Below, in pieces: positions 1 to 8,929 of a stretch of 64,000 nucleotides of DNA. The number at the start of each line of letters is the position of its first letter. Positions within the stretch are counted from its first letter, which is position 1. Origin of the DNA: an uncultured Senegalimassilia sp. (lineage in GTDB: Bacteria; Actinomycetota; Coriobacteriia; Coriobacteriales; Eggerthellaceae); assembly GCF_934636665.1 (NCBI RefSeq), contig NZ_CAKUAT010000009.1:1-64000 (forward strand), in the 5' to 3' direction. The translations under genes were made by a program, and so were the position numbers. Below the pieces are notes generated by a model. The model saw only the letters and a list, made by a program, of their open reading frames with translations. It was not told where the DNA came from and ran no database searches.

Positions 1-119
1 AGCAGCTGCTGGGACTTCTTACCGGCGTCCTTGAGCGCCAGCGCGCCGGCGCCGCCGAGCACGCCGCAGCCCCATGCGGTAAGGGTGGTGAACAAAATCA
101 GAGGCCATTGCAGTTCCAT
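1..119 (-). CDS. DmsC-like membrane anchor subunit, partial (5' end only)
   Basis: Only the first 39 or so codons lie in the window; the gene runs off the left edge. The start ATG is at 119-117 and the protein begins MELQWPLILFTTLTAWGCG, a first membrane helix. The DNA matches the start of the complete anchor gene (8170-8288) at all but four of 119 positions, so it is the anchor subunit of the first molybdoenzyme operon. Such DmsC/NrfD-like subunits pass menaquinol electrons to the ferredoxin subunit. It follows the ferredoxin gene by three bases, so the order is A-B-C on the minus strand. Confidence 0.85.
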   Translation of the reverse strand, partial: MELQWPLILFTTLTAWGCGVLGGAGALALKDAGKKSQQL

Positions 120-122
120 GAT

Positions 123-791
123 CTACTCCTCCCCTTGCCAATCGCGGTCGCGCAGGATGTACACGAAGCTGGGGTCATTGCCCACGTCCGGCAGATGGTG
201 AACGTCGGACTGCTTGTACTCCTGCACGCACTCCTTCAACGTGATGCGCGTGTGCTCGGTCTTGTCGTAGCTCGGATCGCCCTCGGTCACGTCGACCACC
301 CACGGCGCCTCGAACGAATCGATACCCTTGTCCAGGTCGCCGAAGAAGCGGGCACGGCCGCCGCATTGCGCCACGCAAGCAGGCAGCTCGCCTTGGGCGA
401 TGCGCTGCTCGCACAGGGTGCACTTCTCAACCACGCGCTCCTCGGCATTGAGGTAACGTACGCCATAAGGGCAGCTCATGGCGCAGAACTGGCAGCCGAT
501 GCACTTCGACTTGTCAATCTGCACGGTGCCGTCGGCGGCGATGTGGCTGGCCTCGGTCGGGCACACTTTCACGCACTCCGGATCCTTGCAGTGCTGGCAC
601 TGCACGGTCAGGAAGTACATCTCCACATCAGGCCACGTTCCGCAGCCGTCCTTCTTCGGGTTCGGGCCGATGCGCAACGTCTTATTCCAGTAATCGCCCA
701 CCGGCACGTTGTTCATGGCCTTGCACGCCACGCTGCATGCCAGGCAGCCCACGCAACGGTTCAGATCCGTCGCAATCGCATAATGGGTCAT
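123..791 (-). CDS. DmsB-like four-cluster ferredoxin subunit
   Basis: A 222-residue electron-transfer subunit of a DMSO-reductase-family enzyme. Sixteen cysteines form the four-cluster pattern of DmsB: C13/16/19/23, C65/68/73/77, C97/100/103/107 and C124/127/139/143, enough for four [4Fe-4S] clusters. It should carry electrons from the membrane anchor to the molybdenum subunit. There is no signal peptide, so it would be exported with its Tat-bearing partner, as is known for this family. It lies 15 bases after the catalytic gene and is very similar to the second copy at 8288-8929. The C-terminal third (after residue 155) differs most between the copies. Confidence 0.9.
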   Translation of the reverse strand: MTHYAIATDLNRCVGCLACSVACKAMNNVPVGDYWNKTLRIGPNPKKDGCGTWPDVEMYFLTVQCQHCKDPECVKVCPTEASHIAADGTVQIDKSKCIGCQFCAMSCPYGVRYLNAEERVVEKCTLCEQRIAQGELPACVAQCGGRARFFGDLDKGIDSFEAPWVVDVTEGDPSYDKTEHTRITLKECVQEYKQSDVHHLPDVGNDPSFVYILRDRDWQGEE

Positions 792-806
792 CTTCGCGCA
801 CCTCCT

Positions 807-3704
807 TTACGCTTCATCGCGAACGTCGTAGTTCGGCAGCCATTCCTTCAGACGCGGGTCGGAGGCGTCGTGGATGATCTCGTTGCCGTTGTGATCGCAC
901 GGCACGGGATTGCCGAACGGCGAGTTCTCCGCCGTTGCCTTGTAGATGTTCACGGGGTACGCGCGCAGGTAGCTGGTGCCGGAGATGCGGTCCTGATAGC
1001 CCTTGCCCGTGGTGACCAGGCAGTTGCAACCGCACAGGTCGTAACCCTTGTCGGCCTGATCGAGCTCGGGGAACCACCACTGATGCTCCAGGTTCACCGT
1101 GCCGGGCGCGATGCCGTGGTACAGGTCGGCCACCTGACGGATCTTACCGTTATCGTTCTCGATCCACACCCAATCGCCCTGCTCGATGCCCAAGCGCGCG
1201 GCATCCTGCGGGTTGATCTCGATGCGCGGCGCCGGCCACATCTCGCGGCACCACGGCAGCTGGCGATGCTCGGAGTGGAAGTACACCGGGATACGGCGAC
1301 CGGTCGTGGCGGTAAACGGGTACTTCTCGTTCATCTCCGGGTCGGAGATCGGGCTCAGCGGCGGCTCCTTGTACGTGGGCAAGAAGTCTTCCTCATCCTC
1401 GGGCATGAACGTCTCGATGAGCGTGTTCCAAATCTCCATCTTGCGGGTCGGCGTGCCGAAGCCGGGCTTGGCGAACTCCTCGAGCGCGTTCTTGTCGCCG
1501 TATGCCTTCAGCGGCATCATGCCCGTCTCGTAGCGGCGATACGTGCCCCACGTGTCGGGCGCGGCCACCTTGGCGTCCTTCCAGCCGTTCTTCTGGAAGT
1601 CGTCCTTGTACTCTTCCCATGTGATGGGATCGCCTTGGCGGCCGGTATTGAGCATGATGTCAAGGTTCTCGATGCGGCTGGGCCACTTGTTCTCGTCGGG
1701 ACCCCACTGCTTGCCCATGTACTTGTAAATCATCGTGGCGATCTCGATATCGTGCAGCGTATCGGCGGGAGGCTCGATGGCGCGGCACGTTGCGCCCTGG
1801 CCGCCCGACGGGCCTTGCGAAAGACGCGGGCAGTCGGTCTCAAGCCAGTGCTGCGCGGGAAGCAGGATGTCCGCCATGCCGGCGGTCGGCGTCTTCCACA
1901 GGTCCTCGCACACGAAGAAGTCCAGGTTGGGGAACGCCTTCCACTTCTGCAGGGAGTTCGACATGCACATGAAGTCGCCCGTGGAGCACCAGCCGGCCTT
2001 CACCGGGTACGGGTCGCCCGTCTCGATGGCCTTCCACACGCTGGCGTCGTCCGCCCAGCCCTGCCACCAGCCCAAAAGCGGGTAATCCTCGATGCCGAGC
2101 GTCTTGTTGAACTCCTCTGCCGAGATGTTCGGGATGCCGGGGGCCACGGCGCCAAGGCCGGCCTTGAAGATGAACTCGCCCTGGGTGCCGCCGCGATGAC
2201 CTGCGGGAACGTCCCAGTTGCCCGACAGGCCGATGTAGGTGTCCATGGCGCGGACCATGGCGATGGCGTTGCAGCTGTGCTCGATGGCCAGCTGATATTG
2301 CACGCCACCGTTGCCGTAGCCGGTGGACGGGTCGATGCGCGTGGCGTGGATCTTCGCAGCGCGCTCGATGGATTCGGCCGGCACGCCGGTGATCTCGGAA
2401 ACCTTCTCGGGCGTGTACTCGGCCACGCGTGCGGTGAAGTACTCCCACACGGGCTTGACCTTGGACTTGCGACCGTCCTTCAGCTCCACCTCGAACTCGC
2501 CGTACAGCGCCGGGTCGATGGCGGGGTCGAACGGCGTCGGATCGGGAACCCAGCCCTGGCTCACGCCGGGCACCAGATGCTCCTGCATGCCTTCATGGCC
2601 GGCCGTCGGCTTGCTCCACGTCTCGCCTTCCCACAGGCCGCTGTTGGCGTCGAAGTAGGTCATGCGGTTGTTCAGGTTGTCCCACACCATGAACTTGTGC
2701 GGATCGCCGTCTTCCTTCAGGTCGCTTTCCTTGAGCAGGCGCGTCTTGATCTGGCACTTGCCGCTGGTGAATCGGTAGACCTCGTAGCCGGAGGGCTCCA
2801 CGTCGTTGCAAACCAGGAACGGCGCGTCGGTCCACTTCTTGGCGAACAGATCGTCGTACAGGTCGTTGTTGATCAGCACGTTCAACCAGCCCATGGCCAT
2901 GGCGCCGTCGGTGCCGGGACGCAGGTTCAGCCAGATGTCGGCCTCCTTGCCCAGGTTGGTCATGCGCGGGTCGACCACGATGTGAGTGTCGGCCTTCTCG
3001 GCGACGTCGACCACGGTACGGCAGGAGTCGTCGTAGTTCGAAAGCTCCGGACCGGTGCCCCAGGACGTGTAGACCTTCGGGCGGCCGACCGTCTCCATCC
3101 ACGATGCCTGCATCATGGAGTTCAGCGCGGTGGCGAAGAAGCGCGGGCCCTTGCACACCTGCCACGGGATGCACATGTTCGGGCTGCCGACCAGCTGGCC
3201 GAGCGCACCGTACGCGAACATGCCCCAGATGCGGCTAGTGCCCGACATGCCGAAGATGGACTCTCCGCCGTAGCGGTCCATCGTCTCCTGCAGCTTCTCG
3301 GCGATGGTGCTCATCGCCTCGTCCCAGCTGATGCGCACCCAACCGGGATCGTCCTCGCCGCGGGCGTTCGTGCGCTTCATGGGATGGTATAAGCGGTCGG
3401 GGTGGTACGCCGCTTGCAGCGACGCCTGGCCCTTGCCACAGTGGTTGCCCATGGAATGGAACGCGCTCTCGTCGCCTTCCGTGCGGATGGCGCGGCCGTT
3501 CTCGACGATGACCCACACGCCGCATTCCATCTTGCCGCAGCCGCGGCAGCAGGAACGCACGCGCTTGGTCTCGCCCGCCTTGCTTTGGGTGGCGCTGTTC
3601 GACTCGGCCAGCGCGGCGCCCGTAGGCGCAACCACGGCAGCGGCGGCCGCAGTGGCGGCGGCCAGCTTCGTGAACGCGCGACGCGTCATATTCAGCTTGC
3701 CCAT
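807..3704 (-). CDS. Molybdopterin oxidoreductase, DMSO reductase family catalytic subunit
   Basis: A 965-residue bis-MGD molybdoenzyme. The start at 3704 is chosen because GGAGGA lies just upstream and the protein then begins with a Tat signal (MTRRAFTKLAAAT, then an Ala-rich stretch); the frame stays open further upstream without a signal. Near residue 55 is a CX2CX4C motif with a fourth Cys 27 residues on, which binds an N-terminal [4Fe-4S] cluster. The substrate cannot be read from sequence. In Eggerthellaceae, enzymes of this kind beside membrane LuxR regulators include catechol dehydroxylases as well as sulfoxide/N-oxide reductases, so either is possible. It forms an A-B-C operon with the two preceding entries and is divergent from the regulator at 4061. 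Confidence 0.9.
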   Translation of the reverse strand: MGKLNMTRRAFTKLAAATAAAAAVVAPTGAALAESNSATQSKAGETKRVRSCCRGCGKMECGVWVIVENGRAIRTEGDESAFHSMGNHCGKGQASLQAAYHPDRLYHPMKRTNARGEDDPGWVRISWDEAMSTIAEKLQETMDRYGGESIFGMSGTSRIWGMFAYGALGQLVGSPNMCIPWQVCKGPRFFATALNSMMQASWMETVGRPKVYTSWGTGPELSNYDDSCRTVVDVAEKADTHIVVDPRMTNLGKEADIWLNLRPGTDGAMAMGWLNVLINNDLYDDLFAKKWTDAPFLVCNDVEPSGYEVYRFTSGKCQIKTRLLKESDLKEDGDPHKFMVWDNLNNRMTYFDANSGLWEGETWSKPTAGHEGMQEHLVPGVSQGWVPDPTPFDPAIDPALYGEFEVELKDGRKSKVKPVWEYFTARVAEYTPEKVSEITGVPAESIERAAKIHATRIDPSTGYGNGGVQYQLAIEHSCNAIAMVRAMDTYIGLSGNWDVPAGHRGGTQGEFIFKAGLGAVAPGIPNISAEEFNKTLGIEDYPLLGWWQGWADDASVWKAIETGDPYPVKAGWCSTGDFMCMSNSLQKWKAFPNLDFFVCEDLWKTPTAGMADILLPAQHWLETDCPRLSQGPSGGQGATCRAIEPPADTLHDIEIATMIYKYMGKQWGPDENKWPSRIENLDIMLNTGRQGDPITWEEYKDDFQKNGWKDAKVAAPDTWGTYRRYETGMMPLKAYGDKNALEEFAKPGFGTPTRKMEIWNTLIETFMPEDEEDFLPTYKEPPLSPISDPEMNEKYPFTATTGRRIPVYFHSEHRQLPWCREMWPAPRIEINPQDAARLGIEQGDWVWIENDNGKIRQVADLYHGIAPGTVNLEHQWWFPELDQADKGYDLCGCNCLVTTGKGYQDRISGTSYLRAYPVNIYKATAENSPFGNPVPCDHNGNEIIHDASDPRLKEWLPNYDVRDEA

Positions 3705-3893
3705 GCTCTCCTCCTTCTCTCGTCCTCTCGCTCCCGCGAACGCGCTGCAGCGGCATCGCGTCGCGGGGAGGAAAACGCTCCCTCGGGCGCTTCCCCGAGC
3801 ATCAAGCGACTTCGCCCGCATTGCCGCCGACGTGTTGCGCTCAGCCCTTGCGTTTTCACAACGCATCCGAAGATAGCGAGCGCGATAGGGCTT

Positions 3894-3920
3894 CGAAATC
3901 GGGCACGAGAGCCGATTTCG
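3894..3920. promoter_or_regulatory. Inverted repeat in the divergent promoter region
   Basis: CGAAATCGG (3894-3902) and CCGATTTCG (3912-3920) form a perfect 9-bp inverted repeat with a 9-bp spacer, followed at once by a second dyad, ATATCG-TG-CGATAT (3923-3936). They lie in the 356-bp gap between the molybdoenzyme operon and its LuxR-type regulator. Operator function is inferred from position only. Confidence 0.4.
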
Positions 3921-4017
3921 CAATATCGTGCGATATGCATGAGATGTTTGACCTGGGGGTTTTGCGGAATAACGAAATCGAGGCTCCGACAAACGCCCTC
4001 GAACCGTCGAGCATTCG

Positions 4018-4023
4018 TATAAT
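4018..4023 (+). promoter_or_regulatory. Probable -10 box (TATAAT) of the first LuxR regulator
   Basis: A perfect TATAAT lies 37 bases before the TTG start at 4061. No good -35 hexamer is seen at the usual distance, which suits a promoter that needs an activator. The second regulator has the same arrangement (TATAAT at 12278-12283). Confidence 0.5.
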
Positions 4024-4060
4024 GAAACCAAGTTGATATGGGTTACCGGGGGAGCAGGTT

Positions 4061-5575
4061 TTGGGGAACTTGAAGACGAGCAAAGGCGACAAGAGGACGC
4101 GGAGTCAAGCCGCAGGGCTCATCACGCCCGCCATCATCGGCATCGGCGTGGCGCTGGGATGCACGCTGGCATGGCCGCTTATGGCGTTTCAGAGCATGAA
4201 CCTCTACGCAGGGCTTCCGCATTACGAGGGCATCCTCGACCAGGCGTACCTGCTGTCCATCATCGCCACCACTGTGACACTGGCGCTCTGCGGCATCTTC
4301 CACAAACAGTTCGATCGGCTGCTGGGCTCGGTGCCGGCGCGCTATCTGTTCCCCACCGGCCTAGCCATTTGCACGCTGCTGGTGCTCGGCGGGGGCGAAG
4401 AGGGAACGGTAGGCATGGTCCTCGTCACCGCGTACGGAATAGGAACCGGCGTGTTCTCCGCGCTGTTTCTCATGAACTTCGGCGCGGTGTTGGGCGTGCT
4501 GTCGCTCAAGCAATCGGCCGCAGCCATCGCCATCGGGTACCTAGCCTCTACCGTACTGTTCTTCGCTTTCCTGTTCTTCGGGCGCTTCGAGTCCGTGCTG
4601 TTCTGCGCCAGCATGGGTCCCGTGGCCGCGGCGTTTCTGTTCTACGGGGTTTCCAGCTTGCAAATCGACAAGAAGCAGGTCAACGCCCTGCCGCGCCAAG
4701 CCGACCCCGAGGACCCCGCCGAACATCGCCAGCTGATCCACCTGATTTGCGCGCTCGGCTCGACCATGCTCGTATGCGGCGTGTCCTATGAGCTGTCGCG
4801 AACGCTCTATGTGCAGATGGGGCAGTTCGCCAGCAGCGATGTGACGCCTTACGCCATTGCGCAGGGCGGGATCACCACGCTGACCGCTATCGGATCCATC
4901 GGCGTGGCGCTCGTGCTCATCACCTCGAAGGGCGTCCGCGGCCCCGAGGCATGCTACCGGCTCATCACCACGTTCCTGCTTGTCGGCGCGCTGCTCTTGC
5001 CTGCACCGATGCTGTTCCCCGCCATTCCCGCCTACCTGCCGTTGGCGATCGACGTCGGCGCGTTCCAATGCCTGGGCATGGGCATGTGGATTCTCATCGC
5101 CGGTTTGTGCCGCCGCTATCAAACCTCGTGCCTGTTCGCGTTCGGGCTTATCCGAGCCGCGTGGTGCGCCGGGCCGCTTATGGGAATGCTGGTCGGACGA
5201 TGGCTGTGGTACGGCGTGGGGCTCGACGTCGCCGGCGCGTTCACCGCCGCGTGCACCTGCGTGCTGCTCATCGTGGTCGTGAACAACTTCGTGTTCACGG
5301 AGAACGCGCTTGCCCGGGCGCTCAGCATCATGCCGACCGACCGCAAACAGCGTTTCCAAGATCGCTGCCGCGCCGTCATCGAGCGCTACCACCTGACCGA
5401 GCGCGAGGGCGAGATCATGATCATGTTCGCAAAAGGCCGCAACCTGCCCTACGTGCAAGAGGAGCTGTGCCTATCGAAGAGCACCGTGAGCACCCATCGC
5501 CAACACATCTACCAAAAACTCGGCGTCCACTCCGCCCAAGAGATGATTGACCTGATCCAAGAAGAGAACGGGTAG
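4061..5575 (+). CDS. Membrane-embedded LuxR-type transcriptional regulator
   Basis: A 504-residue protein with about twelve hydrophobic helices (residues ~20-400) and a C-terminal LuxR/GerE helix-turn-helix (last ~65 residues: LTEREGEIMIMFAKGRN, then SKSTVSTHRQHIYQKLG). The start is the TTG at 4061, with GGGGGAG about eight bases upstream. The design, an MFS-like membrane sensor joined to a LuxR DNA-binding domain, is typical of Eggerthellaceae, where such proteins sit beside respiratory reductase genes. It is divergent from the molybdoenzyme operon ending at 3704 and probably controls it in response to substrate. The regulator at 12312 is a close paralogue. Confidence 0.88.
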   Translation: MGNLKTSKGDKRTRSQAAGLITPAIIGIGVALGCTLAWPLMAFQSMNLYAGLPHYEGILDQAYLLSIIATTVTLALCGIFHKQFDRLLGSVPARYLFPTGLAICTLLVLGGGEEGTVGMVLVTAYGIGTGVFSALFLMNFGAVLGVLSLKQSAAAIAIGYLASTVLFFAFLFFGRFESVLFCASMGPVAAAFLFYGVSSLQIDKKQVNALPRQADPEDPAEHRQLIHLICALGSTMLVCGVSYELSRTLYVQMGQFASSDVTPYAIAQGGITTLTAIGSIGVALVLITSKGVRGPEACYRLITTFLLVGALLLPAPMLFPAIPAYLPLAIDVGAFQCLGMGMWILIAGLCRRYQTSCLFAFGLIRAAWCAGPLMGMLVGRWLWYGVGLDVAGAFTAACTCVLLIVVVNNFVFTENALARALSIMPTDRKQRFQDRCRAVIERYHLTEREGEIMIMFAKGRNLPYVQEELCLSKSTVSTHRQHIYQKLGVHSAQEMIDLIQEENG

Positions 5576-5613
5576 AGGGCGGGCAGAAGGTCCGTCCCGC
5601 AGCGCCGACGATG

Positions 5614-5751
5614 TCGGACGCTCGGGGACGTAGCGTTATCTGCCCGGGTTTCCCACAGCGAAACGGCGGCCGCCGGCCGGAAGCGCAGCAGGGGCGAACC
5701 TGAGCCGCGCTGTCACGTAATCGCAAACCGGACAGATAGCGCTACGTCCCC
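5614..5751. repeat. Dispersed inverted-repeat element, copy 1
   Basis: The left end (5624-5644, GGGGACGTAGCGTTATCTGC) and right end (5731-5751) are inverted copies matching at 19 of 21 positions. The flank TCGGACGCT before the left end and CAAACC before the right end are shared with copies at 14025-14158 and 61489-61648, whereas the interiors differ. No coding sequence is inside. It looks like a small MITE- or REP-like element; no transposase in the window has matching ends. Confidence 0.6.
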
Positions 5752-5800
5752 TATGTGTCATGACTTCGATGAAAGCAAAACGAACTTCGGCTTCCCTTCA

Positions 5801-5844
5801 TATAGCGATTGAAATGAAAGTCTATTTTCATTTCAATCGCTATA
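5801..5844. promoter_or_regulatory. 19-bp perfect inverted repeat upstream of the AAA ATPase
   Basis: TATAGCGATTGAAATGAAA (5801-5819) and its exact complement (5826-5844) are separated by six bases. The stretch is AT-rich, unlike its surroundings, and lies 52 bases before the ATPase start. It is either an operator for a dimeric regulator or a hairpin in the leader. Confidence 0.5.
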
Positions 5845-5896
5845 CATGTTATTCTGAAATTAGATTTTCATTATCTTCGGGTTTCAGGAGCCGCAC

Positions 5897-7099
5897 ATGA
5901 TATCACGCGAGAGGTACCTTGCCGACCTGCGATGCTGGAAGGACAAGGATGTCATCAAGGTCATCACGGGCGTGCGCCGCTGCGGAAAGTCCACGCTCAT
6001 GGAACAATGGAAGGCCCATCTTCGCACAAGCGGAATAGGCGCCGAGCGCATCATCCACATCAATCTCGAGATGATGGAGAACGAGCCTCTGCTCGAATAC
6101 CATGCGCTGCACGACGCCGTGCTGTCGCAGTGCGCCGGCGACGCCATACACTACGTGCTGCTCGACGAGGTGCAGAACGTACCCGACTTCCAAAAGGCCA
6201 TCGACAGCCTGTACGTGCGCCCCAACATCGACCTATATATAACCGGATCGAACGCGCATCTGCTCAGCGGAACGCTTGCAACCCTGCTCTCCGGACGCTA
6301 CGTGGAAATCAAGATGCTGCCGTTCTCGTTCTCGGAATACACGGAAGCGCACAAAGGCGAAGTAACGCAAACCCGACTCTGGTCCGATTTCCTGCATGAT
6401 GGATCGTTTCCCGCGATCATGCAGCTCGGAGGCGACGACGGTCTGACGTTCGACTACCTTGACGGCGTGCTGAACACCATATTGGTGAAGGACGTGGCGC
6501 AGCGCGTCGGCGGCAACGCGCCCGCATTGCGACGGCTCAGCGCGTTTCTCTACGACAACATCGGAAACCTCGCCAGCCCCTCTTCCATCGCCAAAGCCAT
6601 GACCGCAGGCGGGCATTCCATCTCAGCGCCCACCGTGAACCGCTACCTCGAGGCGCTCGAGGCCGCTTTCCTCGTGTACCCCGTCGACCGCTACGATGTG
6701 CGCGGGAAGCGCATCCTGAAGCAAGAGAAGAAATACTACGCCGTTGACATGGGCCTTCGCCGGGTACTGTGCTCGAACGGCGTGCGCGACACGGGGCGCA
6801 TCCTGGAAAACCTGGTGTTCCTCGAGCTGCTGAGACGCGAGAAGAACGTATACGTGGGCCAAGGTCCCACGGGCGAGATAGACTTCGTGACCAACGGCCC
6901 CGCAGGCGTGAAATACTGGCAAGTGAGCGAAACGACAGCGCACGAGGAAACGCTGCAGCGGGAGCTGTCCTCGTTCGAAAGCGTGCGCGACAACTACCCG
7001 AAAACGCTGCTGACCCTCGACGACGCCCGCGAGCAATCCTACGACGGCATACGACGCATCTACGCGCTTGATTGGCTGCTGGGGAAGGTCGAGGCGTAG
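5897..7099 (+). CDS. ATP-binding protein, AAA_14/DUF4143 family
   Basis: A 400-residue protein with a Walker A motif GVRRCGKST (residues 25-33), a Walker B segment YVLLDEVQN around residue 85-95, and a C-terminal DUF4143-type domain with restriction-endonuclease-like character (ENLVFLELLRR, then GEIDFVTNG). AGGAG six bases before the ATG supports the start. Proteins of this family are common, often multicopy, and poorly understood; a nucleic-acid or addiction-type role has been suggested. It stands alone, with the AT-rich inverted repeat just upstream and its stop facing the convergent molybdoenzyme operon, and may have been acquired horizontally. Confidence 0.82.
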   Translation: MISRERYLADLRCWKDKDVIKVITGVRRCGKSTLMEQWKAHLRTSGIGAERIIHINLEMMENEPLLEYHALHDAVLSQCAGDAIHYVLLDEVQNVPDFQKAIDSLYVRPNIDLYITGSNAHLLSGTLATLLSGRYVEIKMLPFSFSEYTEAHKGEVTQTRLWSDFLHDGSFPAIMQLGGDDGLTFDYLDGVLNTILVKDVAQRVGGNAPALRRLSAFLYDNIGNLASPSSIAKAMTAGGHSISAPTVNRYLEALEAAFLVYPVDRYDVRGKRILKQEKKYYAVDMGLRRVLCSNGVRDTGRILENLVFLELLRREKNVYVGQGPTGEIDFVTNGPAGVKYWQVSETTAHEETLQRELSSFESVRDNYPKTLLTLDDAREQSYDGIRRIYALDWLLGKVEA

Positions 7100-7138
7100 G
7101 ATCAGCGCCGGTCAAACGTCCGCGGACCTGAACGCAAG

Positions 7139-7216
7139 GCGGCCCCTTCCGCTTGGAGACGTCCCTGTTTGCAAGGGGGGTTTGGGGAAAGGGTGTCTCC
7201 AAGCGGAAGGGGCCGC
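7139..7216. repeat. 22-bp inverted repeat with 34-base loop
   Basis: The arms 7139-7160 and 7195-7216 are perfectly complementary (core CTTCCGCTTGGAGAC). The loop is unusually rich in G runs on the plus strand. It lies between the convergent ATPase and anchor-subunit genes and may act as a transcription terminator, although no T-run follows. Confidence 0.5.
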
Positions 7217-7409
7217 TCAGGATATTCGGTTGTCGGCCGGCTGCCCGATGGGGGGGCCGCCGAGACGGGCCGGCCTCCGCCTCGCCGCCGAGGAGGGAGT
7301 CGCCGACGGCGAGGCGGGGAGATTGGCGGGCCGAAGCCCCGCAAGGGCATCGGCCCGGGCCGCCATGGGCGGCCGGGCCAAGCGGCCCGGCCGGACCCGG
7401 GGAAGCGCC
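7217..7409. other. GC-rich, hairpin-rich non-coding stretch
   Basis: No convincing gene is seen. Several further dyads occur, for example CCGCCTCGCCG paired with CGGCGAGGCGG around 7279-7319. Read on the minus strand (the 3' side of the anchor gene), single-stranded segments contain repeated UCCC/CCCC runs, recalling the hairpin array at 58181-58406. It may be a structured 3' UTR of the molybdoenzyme operon. Confidence 0.3.
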
Positions 7410-8288
7410 CTAGTAGAACATGAACACGGACAGGCCCACGTTGTAGAAGGCGACGCGCAGGCATACCGCGCCGATGAGGGCCGCGACCACGGCCACGCCG
7501 CCGAAGACCTTCCAGCTTGCCGCGTCGCCCTTCTTGCGGGCCATCACGCAGCACACGAGCGACACGACCGCGCCAACGACCACGGCGCCCAGCCACAGCA
7601 GCGGAGCCTGCGCCCCGACGGTCGCGGCGGCGTCGGCCACGGCCTTGGTGGGGTGCGTCGGGTCGAAGTAGTAGCCGACCTGGGAGAACGCGCCGGCGCT
7701 CATCTGGATGAACGCGGCGTAGGCGGCGGTGCACACGGCGCCGATCGCGGAGCCGGCCACGGCCGGCAGGCCGCAGGCGTCGGCATCCTCGCCCTTGGCG
7801 GCCAGCACGACCGCGCAGGTGGCGGGGCCGAGGAGGAAGGCTGCGCCCACGATGGAGAGCACCTCGAGCACGGAATCCCACGCCGGGCGCGCCGGCATCA
7901 TGTAGCTATGCGCGCACACCGCGGCCAGCACCACGCTGATGGCGATGGCGACCCACGCCATCCACTTCGGCAGCGTGCCGCCGTCGTCGGACTTGCGAGC
8001 GAGCACGAAGTACGCCACGGCGATCACGACGAACACCACGATCGCGATCAGCTCCTGCGTGATGCCGGAGGTGATGTGGCCGAAGCCGTTGAAGATGCGC
8101 TCCCAGTGCTGCAGGTGGAAGAACACGGCGATGCCGCCCAAAGCCAGCAGCACGCAGGACAGGATCGCCAGCAGCTGCTGGGACTTCTTACCGGCGTCCT
8201 TGAGCGCCAGCGCGCCGGCGCCGCCGAGCACGCCGCAGCCCCATGCAGTAAGGGTGGTGAAAAGGATCAGAGGCCATTGCAGTTCCAT
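7410..8288 (-). CDS. DmsC-like membrane anchor subunit
   Basis: A 292-residue protein with about eight hydrophobic helices, matching DmsC-type anchors in length and layout. It should oxidise menaquinol and pass electrons to the ferredoxin subunit at 8288-8929. The start at 8288 shares a base with the stop of that gene (TAATG), giving translational coupling. Its first 119 bases are almost identical to the partial gene at the left window edge. Confidence 0.88.
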   Translation of the reverse strand: MELQWPLILFTTLTAWGCGVLGGAGALALKDAGKKSQQLLAILSCVLLALGGIAVFFHLQHWERIFNGFGHITSGITQELIAIVVFVVIAVAYFVLARKSDDGGTLPKWMAWVAIAISVVLAAVCAHSYMMPARPAWDSVLEVLSIVGAAFLLGPATCAVVLAAKGEDADACGLPAVAGSAIGAVCTAAYAAFIQMSAGAFSQVGYYFDPTHPTKAVADAAATVGAQAPLLWLGAVVVGAVVSLVCCVMARKKGDAASWKVFGGVAVVAALIGAVCLRVAFYNVGLSVFMFY

Positions 8289-8929
8289 TACTCTTCTCCC
8301 TTCCACTCGTGGTTGCGCAGGATGTAGCGGAACGAGGGATGGTTCCCCACATCGGGCAAATGATGCACGTCGGAATCCTCGAACGGCTTGATCGGATAGT
8401 CGCCGTCCTCGCCGGTCAGCTCGCCAAGCGTCTTGTTGTAGGGGCCGCGGAAGCTCTCGATGCCCTCGTCCAAGTCGCCGAAGAAGCGCGCGAAACCACC
8501 GCACTGCGTGACGCACTGGGGCAGCTCGCCCTGCGCGGTCTTCTGCTCGCACAGGGTGCACTTCTCAACCACGCGCTCCTCATCGTTGAGGTAACGCACG
8601 CCATAAGGGCAGCTCATGGCGCAGAACTGGCAGCCGATGCACTTCGACTTGTCGATCTGCACGGTGCCGTCGGCGGCGATGTGGCTGGCCTCGGTCGGGC
8701 ACACCTTCACGCACTCCGGGTCGGCGCAGTGCTGGCACTGCACGGTCAGGAAGTACGTATACACGTCCGGGAAGTGCCCGGAACCTTCCGCTGTCGGATA
8801 GGGCCCGATGCGCAGCGTCTTGTTCCAGAAGCTGCCGATCGGCACGCCGTTGAACGCTTTGCAGGCAACGCTGCACGCCAGGCAGCCGACGCACTTGTTC
8901 AGGTCGGTTACGATTGCCGGATGGCTCAT
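8288..8929 (-). CDS. DmsB-like four-cluster ferredoxin subunit
   Basis: A 213-residue paralogue of the protein at 123-791 with the same sixteen-cysteine, four-cluster layout (for example CVGCLACSVAC and CIGCQFCAMSC). It lacks a signal and should travel with the Tat-bearing catalytic subunit. The gene overlaps the catalytic gene by four bases (ATGA) and the anchor gene by one base, a tightly coupled A-B-C operon. The central cluster region is nearly identical at DNA level to the first copy. Confidence 0.9.
   Translation of the reverse strand: MSHPAIVTDLNKCVGCLACSVACKAFNGVPIGSFWNKTLRIGPYPTAEGSGHFPDVYTYFLTVQCQHCADPECVKVCPTEASHIAADGTVQIDKSKCIGCQFCAMSCPYGVRYLNDEERVVEKCTLCEQKTAQGELPQCVTQCGGFARFFGDLDEGIESFRGPYNKTLGELTGEDGDYPIKPFEDSDVHHLPDVGNHPSFRYILRNHEWKGEE

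Noticed and set aside
108..3392. Very long open frame opposite the first molybdoenzyme operon
   Set aside because: Antisense shadow of genuine high-GC genes with strong motifs on the minus strand; composition is His/Val/Ala/Leu/Arg-rich with no domain. The same holds for 8914-12159, 21835-24681, 29571-32243 and 61317-63227.
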